The notes under the pieces were generated by a model, which saw nothing but the letters and a program-made list of their open reading frames with translations, was not told the DNA's origin and ran no database searches. Positions 55,240-64,000 of a stretch of 64,000 nucleotides of DNA are shown here, piece after piece. The translations under genes were made by a program, and so were the position numbers. Source of the stretch: Pelomyxa schiedti (taxonomy: Eukaryota > Evosea > Pelobiontida > Pelomyxidae); NCBI GenBank assembly GCA_020536535.1, contig JAHLWZ010000123.1, forward strand, positions 66,273-130,272. The letters are read 5' to 3'. How positions within the stretch are numbered: the stretch's first letter is position 1; every line of letters starts with the position of its first letter.

Positions 55240-56218
55240 CTAGTAGTACTTTCTTTCTCGCATTACTGCCTTACTTGTTCTTTGTCTGCGGTGGTACCAA
55301 CCCAGACACAGCTCAAAGCACCACCAGCAAATTCGAGGGATGGCTATAAGACCAAACACTACAGTTAGAACCATCAGCCACCTGATCCTACTGGCCTGCC
55401 GTATCATCTCATCTGCCTTTGTGCCTACATTATCGATCTCATTCCGGAATTCAGTGTAGCCCTTGAGTATCTTCAGTCTATGGTTCTCTACCTCGAGTGT
55501 TACAGCTGTCAACATGTCTCGTACCTCTTGGCTCTTAGTAAGGGCATCCAGCTTCTGTCTGCTGGCCTCCAAATTAGCATCTTCCAGTGCCTTGCTGGCT
55601 TCAGCACGGAGATTCTGTGCTTCCTCCCGAGCTTCCTGCCTGATAGTGCTGGCAACCGATTTTGCCTCCTCTAATGCCTTTCTGGCTTCCGTGAGGGATC
55701 CTTGTGCTTCCTCCATTATCTTGGCGCTTCCCAGTTGCGCTGCAGCGAGCGCATCCTGCCTGATAGTGCTGGCCACCAACTTCGCATCATCCAGTGCCTT
55801 GCTTGCCTCAGCAGTGAGGTTGCCTGCTTCCTCCCGAGCTTCCTTCCTGATGGTGCTGGCCTCGGCTTTGGCATTCTCTAAAGTCTCTCTGGCTTCAGTG
55901 AAGAACCGTTGTGCTGCCTCCAACATCTGTGCAGCCTCCCGTTGTGCCTGTTCACTACGTTCCTGTGCGACCGTCCTGTGAGCCCTTATTTCTTCGAGTA
56001 CCGTCTCCGCCTCCTTTTGAGGGTAAAGTTAGTGCTTGCACTGCATGCTACTAGTACTACGGATTAGGGTTCCGTAGTAACACAACGCCTTTCGTTTGTG
56101 CGTTTAACGGTACGTTTAAGGAACGACTGAGTTGGTCCACGCTTTCGGTGAGTGTCGTCTCTGCTGCCAAAGACACCGACAGCACAATCAAGACTAACGC
56201 CAGACACCACGGCACCAT
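55240..56218 (-). CDS. Secretory-pathway coiled-coil protein with C-terminal membrane helix
   Basis: Starts MVPWCLALVLIVLSVSLAAE, a signal peptide, then TLTESVDQLSRSLNVPLNAQ. After an intron (about 56012-56085) comes a long Ala/Glu/Lys/Arg-rich helix built of near-repeats (EARKALEEAKSVASTIRQEA and EASKALDDAKLVASTIRQDA, about 30 residues apart), then ENHRLKILKGYTEFRNEID. A C-terminal membrane helix (WLMVLTVVFGLIAIPRICWW) and a basic tail (RRQRTSKAVMRERKYY) close it. The LTVVFG helix and preceding coiled coil resemble the end of the septin-like gene just downstream (gap about 165 bases, same strand), suggesting partial duplication. No named family recognised. Confidence 0.65.
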
Positions 56219-56463
56219 TTTATGGTTTAGTGCCTTTCCCAAAAGGCGTGCACCAAACTGGTTTCTTCTTTGTGCTATTTCAGAGAAACACACCTCAATA
56301 CATATGCAATGGCTCGCAGCCTCCCACTTCGAGTGACTGCCTTATAAACTGTCGTCTCTTTTGATGCGTCTTGTATGCCACTCTTTCGGGAGTTTGCATT
56401 GAGTGATTGTAATTGCACCTTCTTTGACCAACATTACGTTCTTTCTCAGGAAACCATCATCAA

Positions 56464-56656
56464 ATGGCGTCTGTTGCGGTCGAGACCGACACACCAGCCA
56501 CAAGGTGGCTCACGGAGCGTGGATTCACGTTCGTAACGCACCCCGTGGTGCATCAGATGAACCCCGGTGAGACTCTGTGCCAATCATTCGCCAGGCAATT
56601 GAGTGCCCCTGCCTACAATGTGTGTGCTTTTTGGCCTCTTTGGCACCGTCTTTGTG

Positions 56657-56692
<36 letters not shown>

Positions 56693-57419
56693 TTTGTGTG
56701 TTATTGCTTATTGGTGTGGTGCGAGTTGTGTTTTTTAAGGTGTGGAGCCTGGTTTTTAAGTTGCTCAAAAGTTATAAAAAACCCTGGAACTACCTGTGTG
56801 AGCTAATTTACTGAAACAGGTTCTGAAAACGATGGTGTTTGAGTATGGCAACGATTCACCTTGCATTGTGGTGATGCATGGTGATGCCAAGATAGACACA
56901 GCTGCCCTCACATCGGCCCTCGCTCCCTACAGAACGCCCACACCCACAATCACACCTTCACCTGCATCCGGCACCCCAAATCCCCCTACACAACCTACAC
57001 CTCCCTCAGCCACTACAACAACAACAACAAGTTCAGAATCAACCTCGGCTTCACCCACTTCTCCTACTTCCACACCAGCCTCTGTACCACCATCAGATAA
57101 AACAGCTGCTAGTACAAAAAAGAAGAGGCAACCAACACCAAAGAAAGCACCAGCTGTGTCTAGTAAGCCACCTTCAGCAAAGCTGGCGCCTCCGGATTAT
57201 GCAAATTCATGGACTGGGTATGTATTTGGTGGAACCTCACCGTTTGGACTGAAGAGGGAGATACCAGTGGTGCTTCTGCAGAGGACTGTGGCTGAAATCC
57301 CACCCACTGACAAGCTGTACATCAATGGGGGTTCCCAAACTCTGGTTCTGGAAATGGTGTGCCAGGACTTTGTTAGAGCTCTCAAGCCCACTGCTCTTGT
57401 TGATGTGGTTAAGCTCTAG
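56464..57419 (+). CDS. YbaK/ProX-type aminoacyl-tRNA deacylase with internal linker
   Basis: Two exons. Exon 1: TPATRWLTERGFTFVTHPVVH and GETLCQSFARQLSAPAYN. After an intron (about 56619-56819), VLKTMVFEYG carries the catalytic-type Lys, followed by CIVVMHGDAKID. A Pro/Ser/Thr-rich, then Lys-rich, insertion of about 90 residues separates this from WTGYVFGGTSPFGLKREIPV, the GGxSPFGxK block of the YbaK fold, and LYINGGSQTLVLEM. YbaK-type proteins deacylate mischarged tRNAs such as Cys-tRNA(Pro). The insertion falls at a surface position in the known fold and may be a flexible loop. Start at the first ATG. Confidence 0.85.
56658..56691 (+). repeat. 34-base poly-T tract in the YbaK-like gene intron
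   Basis: An uninterrupted run of T lies in the single intron of the deacylase gene. It may be a polypyrimidine stretch, and its exact length may be unreliable. Confidence 0.9.
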
Positions 57420-58018
57420 CCTTCTCAACCTCTTTGGTGACAGCCAGTTTTTTTTTTTCCTATGGTCAGTGGCTTCTTCATCAAGATACCAATAATGCTC
57501 CAGGATTCAGGTAAATCGAGATAAATGGGAGGTAGGATGTTACCCTACATTAGAAAAAGGGTAATCTGTTGTAGGGAGGGCAACAAAGGCCACTGAGGCC
57601 AACTCATAATCGCTCCCACAAAACACGCCATGATCCTCGTCGCAAATCGCTGAGACAATGGCGTTTACTGCGGGGAAGGACGCACTCCAAGTGGAGGGTG
57701 AGTCTCACCATCACGGCGTCGCTCTCTGCGCCTGCCGCCGGTTGTGTCGTCGTTTCTCAGGGAACCCGAAACTCAACTGTTCAATGGAACTTTGATCTTA
57801 CAGATAGTGTAAGATTCCATTCGACTGGCTTTTTTCTCTAAAAAAAAGGAGAAAAATAATTTAAAACAAACAGAGCAAACACACAGTTTTGATCAACAAA
57901 ACACCGACACTCACCGTTTGTGACGAGATCTTGACATAGTTCCCCTGCGTGCAAACACAAACTCGACAAATACCAACACAACAAAGCAGTAAGTATCTGT
58001 ATACGTATATCCGGCACG
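57420..58018. other. Intergenic region, 599 bases
   Basis: The region lies between the YbaK-like gene and the WD40 gene, both plus strand. It holds one weak candidate: an ATG at 57658 (MAFTAGKDALQVEG) with a possible intron to about 57759, ending after about 24 codons. Otherwise it contains A/T-rich runs and no recognisable RNA gene. Confidence 0.3.
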
Positions 58019-59546
58019 ATGCACACGTTCGGGGGACCTTCTATGCCTTCATTTGGTGGTGGTGGGAGTGGCTACGGTGGCACGTTTGGTGGCGGCGGTA
58101 GTGGTCGCTTTTTCGGCCTGGGCACTTTTGGTGGCGGCGCCTTTTCCACCTCCAACACCGTAATCAGTGTACCTAAGCGATTCGGCCACGGTAAAAATCT
58201 CTTTACTCCTTTTATTATTTTATTATTATTTGTATTTATTGTGGTAGATGTTATGTATCACGTTTGTAGGGGAGGTTTTTTTCATTTTTCTTCTTCTTAG
58301 CTTGTGCAAGTTTCTTAAACGGTTTTAACGTGTAGGAGCACAGTCTGATAAGCGGTTACCATCTCTTCCAGTGCTTAACCAGCCAGTGGATTTCAAGCGA
58401 TCAGTGGAAACGAATCGCAATAACACGTGGCACTCCCGACTTGAAGTAGTTGCATGTATGTCCCATCCTCGTTTGGCACACAAATCGACAACTGGACGCC
58501 TGCTATCCCCTTCGATTCTCTCAAGAGTTGCGGATTATGTGTGCCCGACTTTTCAAAGAATCGTATCTACTGGTTACAACAACCCGGTAAGGGTCTGGTC
58601 CAAAAGTGGCTCCACTCCTGATGGAAGCCGAGGCACAAGGGGGCATGACCATTCAAGTGGAACCTCTCCTTCTAGTGTGTGCACCATGCAAATAGAGCCA
58701 AGTGGTGAAGCCATGTCACTTGCGTCACTGCAGCACGGCTCACTCCTAATTGCTGTAGGTGACTTCCTCTCGGTTTGGGATGCCTCTACCGGCGCATTAC
58801 GACTCTCTAACACTGAATTACGTGCGTTTGGAGGGCAGAGGCTACGATGTGTTGATACCTCCGATAGAGATGGTCAGGGGCAGGGTGGAAATGGCCTTAC
58901 AGTTACTGGCGGCAAAGATGTCCGCGTTTGGGATATGAATACCGGCTTATGTGTACGCGTTTTGGCTGAGCATACTGACGCTATCAACAGTGTGCGGGTG
59001 TTACGCAGTAATTCTACCGCGTCCGCACTTGTACTCAGTTCGTCATCAGACAAGACAGTAAAATTGTGGGACACGCGAGCTTCTACACACCACAGTGCAC
59101 GCACCTTTATTGGTCATGTGGAACCTGTTCTCTGTTGTGATGCAACAATTACCGGATGTGATGGTCCGGACGCCGGTATTGTAGTGAGTGGTGGAGAGGA
59201 CGAGATACTCCGCGTATGGGACCTCGGAACAGCACAGGCCCTAACTTCTCTTCCTGGCCACAATGGCTACATTCGAACTGTGCGTATTTTACCAGACATG
59301 CGATATATTGCCAGTGCTGGGGGTGATGCCTGTGTGAGAATATGGGAGACCTACGACTGGAAGCCCAAGTTCGTACTGGAGGGTCACTCACAAACCGTGA
59401 TGTGCATGAGGACGGCACAAGGAGGGGAGGTACTGGTGACAGGCTCATTTGATGAGACAATCAGGGTGTGGAATCTTGTGAGCCGGAAGTGCGTGAGGTT
59501 GTTGTTCAACGGAAGTGTGGCAACTTCAGTACAGTTGTTGTACTAA
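58019..59546 (+). CDS. WD40-repeat protein with Gly-rich N-terminus
   Basis: Exon 1 (MHTFGGPSMPSFGGGGSG...) is Gly/Phe-rich and ends near VPKRFGHG. After an intron (about 58191-58334) a long exon encodes at least six WD repeats, with clear GH/WD-type ends: LLIAVGDFLSVWDAST, LTVTGGKDVRVWDMNT, LVLSSSSDKTVKLWDT, VVSGGEDEILRVWDLGT, YIASAGGDACVRIWET and VLVTGSFDETIRVWNL. This predicts a beta-propeller interaction scaffold. No specific orthologue recognised. The stop is at 59544-59546. Confidence 0.75.
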
Positions 59547-59840
59547 CTACTGAGGGAAAGAAATGTCCATAAGGCAACAAGGAATCATTTTTACGCTTTC
59601 TTTTTTTTTCAATCAAGCACATTTGTCTGCTTTGGTATTTGTCCACAAGGGATGGTTGTCTCCAAAACTCCCTTTTTTACCAACTGCGCCCGAAGGTAAC
59701 TAGAGGGATGGTAAGCAAAAGTGATTGACTGTGAGCTCAGTACCTATCCCATCTTGCAAGTAAAGTCCCATTTCCAAGGGGCAAGGTAACATTACTTGGG
59801 GATGAGCCATGCAAAAAGTGAATGATAAGTGCACCTCCCT

Positions 59841-61442
59841 TCACAGGGACTCTTCCGCGGATCGCTCTGGTGGCATTGAGTTGCCGACCTTTATTAAAAA
59901 AGAAGGGCATTCATACCCAGCACCATAGGTGACCACCAATCCAGATGTAGGCATTGTGTGTAATTTTGGTGGTGGTTTGCCGGTATCGGTAATAAAATTC
60001 GTAAACACATTGGTTAAAAGACCAGGGCCCGCACATCCCTTGCAATTCTTGTTCCAGTAGGTTGAAAATCTAGCCATTTTATTGGTTTCATGGAGTGAGG
60101 ATACAACAAAAAGGAGAGGTACTACTGCTCGAGGCATCGTCGTATGTAAGGATTTTGAGGACGAAAGTTGAAAAGAGCACCATTGTGCGGCATAAAGAAA
60201 GTTTCGGCATCAACTATGCAGTTTAGTTGTGCTTTTGTTGCATTGAACATACGTGCTGTTTTGTCGGGTAAACAGTCTTGAAAGCGTTGTGGTACACAAG
60301 TCATACGATATCTTCCAGGACACCCATTATGCTCACTGCGTGCCACAACATTTGTCACCATGGGAAACTCGCGGGTGATAACAAAATCGAAATCCAGATA
60401 GGAGCCACCATAGATATACAACCAAGCTAAGCGAAGGAAGTCACTTATATGATGCATTGCCCAGGTTCCAGGTTTAGCAGTATAATTTTGCGAGGGGGGT
60501 GGTTCTTCATATTCACTAAGGTGATTCCTTAACCAGCTTGCACCAGGCAGCCCTTCCGCATAAGCAATGTCACTCAAACTGTACCTTTCAACAATGATGG
60601 TTGCCTACACCTAGATTTACAATGCAAAGACAATGCTACGAAAAACCTTTTGAATTTCACTAAAGAAATCCAGAGGTAGAGTGTTGGAATGTATTACTAT
60701 CGGCCTATGTCAGGTAAGCTACTTAAGGAGTTGGTATGGACTACCTCTGAGGCATGTAGTGCAGAAGTGACAGTAACGGAAGTAACATAATGCACTTTGG
60801 GGGAACAAGACCCTTTCGAGTTTCCCAGAAAAAGTGTACTACCATTGGCACTCCGCCGCTAACGCCGTCATCGTCCACCTTGTCTCCTTGTAACTGCTCA
60901 TTCTCAGGGGTCTTTTCTCCACTTGAAGGATATTGAAAACGGAAGTAAGTTGGAGTGTCTGGGTGAGCATTGTATGGGCCCCAGTATTCATAGTCATATA
61001 CGTCCTCATCCTCAGGGAGTAGGGTGTAACATTCATGAGTGTAGTTGGTTGCATTGCTTGCGTTCACTTTTGGAAGGCTGACTGATGTCGAGTTTAGTGT
61101 TACGGTGCCTAAATTCTTTTGATCTGCCGGCTTGACGGCAGGGGTGTCCGTCTTTCCAATTGAATTGGATTTGTATTCAGAGGTAGCAACAGTTGGGTGT
61201 CTGCCAGAATCTTTGACCTCGCTCGAACGCGCCAAGCCATCGCTGCTGTCGCGAAACTCCACCTTGTCGTAGACGGGGACAGGCGAGTGATATTCCAGCG
61301 GGGTCACAACTACCTCCACGATGGGAGGGAGCGTCAGAGGTGGCGGTGGCAGATCCACGTTGTTGAGTGCGAACAGAATCACCGATGTGAAAGTCACGCT
61401 GACGATGAAAACAGCCCATAGTCGCAGCCGGTAACGCGCCAT
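59841..61442 (-). CDS. Type II membrane glycosyltransferase with DXD motif
   Basis: N-terminus MARYRLRLWAVFIVSVTFTSVILFAL: a signal anchor after a basic start. A Pro/Ser/Thr-rich stem with N-x-S/T sites (NSTS, NASNATNYT) follows. The catalytic part spans several exons: VPMVVHFFWETRKG, MHHISDFLRLAWLYIYGGSYLDFDFVI with the DXD-type DFD, VDAETFFMPHNGALF, then YWNKNCKGCAGPGLLTNVF. This matches the Gly_transf_sug/A4GALT-type family of Golgi enzymes that use nucleotide sugars and Mn2+. Donor and acceptor are unknown. The ATG at 61442 was chosen because it directly precedes the anchor. The C-terminal end may include another short intron. Confidence 0.8.
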
Positions 61443-61689
61443 CGAGATCAAAGCACTTCAAGATCCTGCTGAAGGCTTCTTCAACAACAAACTACGAACA
61501 CGGCACGTCGCACGGCGGTATGTGTATATACGGCGATTTTTTTTTTTTCAAAAAATGAGGTGACTCGCCACAAGCAGGGGAATCAATTATCGGTGATCGC
61601 AATTATGCCGAAAAAATACGAGATCTCGTAGTGACTCAGAAAAAACAAACAAAAAATCATAAATAATCCCCTGTGTTGCACACGTGGTC

Positions 61690-64000
61690 ATGTTGTCACG
61701 CGTGGTGGCTGAGGTAGTGTCGCGGTGTGTGGGACCGTATGTGATGGGTGGAATGACGGCAGATCAGATCAAAGTCGGCCTGTGGAGTGGCGAGGCTGAA
61801 CTGGGGCCGCTCGAACTAAACCCCGAGGCTGAGATCCCTGGATTGAACTCATTTGTTGTTGTGAAAAAAGGTTGGCAAACCCTCCTGGGCTATTGCTGCC
61901 ATGATAGGGAGCGACTTGCTGTTTGTTGCAGTTTTTCTTCACTCAGTGTTGTAATTGAGCCGCTTGACAGGCTCCATTGGAAGATTGTCTGTGAAAGTTC
62001 CATGGGATAACCTCAGAACACAACCTGTGGTCATTGTACTGGACAATGTCTTTCTGCTGGCTTCACCACGAATTGTACTTGCTCTATGTCTTGCTGTTTA
62101 GGTGACTTTTTTATTTTCGGGACTTAGGTGGATCCAGCACAAGAAGCGGCACAACAGTACCAAAAGAAACTCTCTGATATTCAGTGGGCTTGGGAGTCAG
62201 CAATTGGTTCCAACAAGAAAAGTCTCTATCTTTCCTTGTGGTCTCTTTCTGAACACACCTTACAGCTTGGTCTGAATCATTAATCGGCCGTGTTGGCTCT
62301 GAGATCCTTGACAACATCCAGATGTCTTTGAGCCATATACATATGATGTGAGCTTCAATCTTCCGTCACTTTTTCTTTACCTTCGATGAGATATGAGGAT
62401 TCTTCTCCTGGCTCATCACAAGCTTGCGGACTTACACTTGAACAAATGACAGTCCAAAGTGTTTCAGCAGAAACGTGTTCCAGTTCACTCTTTTGTAAAG
62501 TTGATACCCCAGCAATTTTTTATCCAACCTGAGACATTCATGTAGGAAATTAATATCACAAATATTGGGTTATATGTTCGTCCAATATTCGAATGTGCCA
62601 ATGTACGAAATTCTTTTTTTCCCCTCCAAAAAGTTCCTATTCTGTGTTCAGGATATTCCCCCAGACCCCCCAGACCGCATGGATGCCCACATACCCAAAG
62701 CCACTTTAAAGGTGCACCAACCAACCTTATTGATATCTTTTGGTAACATGACATAAGATAAATTCGGGAAATATTCACAGCCCATCATACGCTTCTTTTA
62801 CTCTCAATCTTCTCGTGGAGGCTTTGACGATTACTGCACAACCCTCAAATTTATTTGTTCTCTATAATCTAATAAATCGTAATTTGGCAGCAAGGACAAT
62901 CCCTACTGCAGTAAGTTTTTTCTCAAAACAAAAGCCTTACCAATAATTCATAACATATTACAGCATTATATCTTCCGCCCCACATGCCCTGTTTCTACAA
63001 ATCCACAACTTTGGTGGCAATATGCAAGTATAGACCCCTTGTTTCTACAGTGAAAGTAATGAAAGCAGTCAAGTCTGTTTCTTCACAGTTACAAAGACGA
63101 TGGCATCTGGGTAAACATTTTTGGAAGCACAGACATCACCTTCGTGAGGAATATATAAAAAATTTCTTCTCATCTGATCCAAATGTACTTCCACATGTAT
63201 AAATATGTTTTACTCAGTACAACTGACTAGGACCAGAAACAAGTGGCAGAAGCCGAAAAAACCCTTTCTGTAAATGAAATCATTTAGTCAGTTTCTTTAT
63301 TCACCCCACCACTCATCACTCTTCTCTAACATTCCTCCCTTTGGAAAAAATCCTAGTTTTCGCCTGTCAGCAATGAAAAAAAGGTATCCAGGAGCAAAGA
63401 ATATTCCACAATCATGGCTGTCATGGATGTGGCCATTGTCTTCCACTGAAACTCTACCAGTAGGAAGCACATCTCATTCTTCTTTCCAACAAGTGTTCAG
63501 GCAGAAAATCCCTTCTTGGAGCCACTGACTCAAGAACAGAATAATGCACTTGTAAAGTTTGTTGAGAGCAGTCCGAATCACAATTGGGACTCCATATCTA
63601 AATTAGTATAGATTTTTCTGAGATTTTCTCAGCCAAATTAATGCTCTATACCAGGAGGAAATTTGTATTAGTGTGACTGTGGGGTGCACACAACTTGACT
63701 TGTTATCTTCTCAAGGGGAAATCCTTGCAGAATTACAAGCAGATTCCCCTAAGTTATCTCTCTCAATAAGCTCTTTATCCTCAGAGGTAAGAAGGTCAAC
63801 TATCTTGTAGCAACCCAAAGCAATTTAAAGGCACACCTAACAGTAAGAAGTATTCACATCACAAGTAGTCATACTACTTTGTTTTCCTCTCTGAATACAT
63901 CCGATAGTGATGCCATCGATATTGCCATGAGTTCACTATCCTCTTGTGATTATTCCTTGAACTCATCTTTGTTAGGGATTTTGCTGCCTGAACCTCGAGA
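61690..64000 (+). CDS. VPS13-family lipid-transfer protein, 5' part (runs off right edge)
   Basis: Starts MLSRVVAEVVSRCVGPYVMGGMTADQIKVGLWSGEAELGPLELN, the chorein N-terminus typical of VPS13. VTVPWDNLRTQPVVIVLDNVFLLAS, VDPAQEAAQQYQKKLSDI, GRVGSEILDNIQMSLSHIHM, and VPVSTNPQLWWQYA followed by RRWHLGKHFWKHRHHLREEY match successive VPS13 blocks. VPS13 forms a long hydrophobic-groove bridge that moves bulk lipids at membrane contact sites. Exons are short, with many introns, and the gene continues beyond 64000, so only a part of a very large protein is seen. Exon limits in 62300-63600 are uncertain. Confidence 0.85.

Noticed and set aside
55463-55981. Plus-strand Ser/Ala-rich repeated frame
   Set aside because: Reverse complement of the coiled-coil repeats on the minus strand.
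57838-58026. Minus-strand 62-residue frame with a signal-like start
   Set aside because: It overlaps the ATG of the WD40 gene and ends in low-complexity sequence; no splice or motif supports it.

Overview
This is nuclear DNA from a unicellular eukaryote. Most genes are split by short GT-AG introns (about 40-80 bases) and the standard code is used. Genes are packed on both strands, usually 100-400 bases apart. The content includes a Roco kinase, an NPHP3-like DUF4062-NACHT-TPR protein, calcineurin A, a TRIM-like protein fused to a Gly-rich domain, septin-like and CH-domain cytoskeletal proteins, PIG-T, VPS13 and the largest RNA polymerase I subunit. That mix fits a free-living amoeboid or flagellate protist. 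I lean towards Amoebozoa (an Archamoebae-type organism is possible), but this is inference and no marker in the window settles it.

Layout. Bases 1-15,000: an open frame running off the left edge; a CUE/PARP-like gene with a chlorovirus-type C-terminal motif (+); calcineurin A (+); a 9-kb LRR-Roc-COR-kinase-WD40-pseudokinase Roco gene (-); and a possible small gene just upstream of it (-). Bases 15,000-25,000: an RBM34/Nop12-like RNA-binding protein (+), a RING/B-box/coiled-coil/Gly-rich protein with two apparent frameshifts (+), a CAP-domain protein (+), an intronless gluconokinase (-) and an unidentified polytopic membrane protein (-). Bases 25,000-40,000: a TIG-DUF4062-NACHT-TPR protein (+), an SH3-SH3-glutaminase-like protein without catalytic residues (-), WDR70 (+), a PfkB sugar kinase (+), a lipid-anchored CH-domain protein (+) and a tiny Cys-rich protein (-). 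Bases 40,000-50,500: RNA polymerase I largest subunit (+), an F-box protein with a ParB/sulfiredoxin-like end (+) and a histidine phosphatase (-). Bases 50,500-64,000: PIG-T (-), a septin-like GTPase with a membrane anchor (-), a coiled-coil membrane protein with a similar anchor (-), a YbaK-type deacylase (+), a WD40 protein (+), a DXD glycosyltransferase (-) and the 5' part of a VPS13 gene (+).

The genes do not form one pathway. Housekeeping genes (Pol I, RBM34-like, WDR70, PIG-T, VPS13, YbaK) are mixed with signalling and cytoskeletal genes. The most unusual items are domain combinations: the Roco protein with a second, degenerate kinase; the SH3-linked pseudo-glutaminase; the membrane-anchored septin-like GTPase beside a protein with a related tail; the F-box/ParB-like protein; and the CH protein with VPV-type repeats. 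Several introns are multiples of three without stop codons and interrupt conserved motifs, so a plain reading of open frames misjudges these proteins. Exon joins were worked out by eye from GT-AG sites, reading frame and family conservation.
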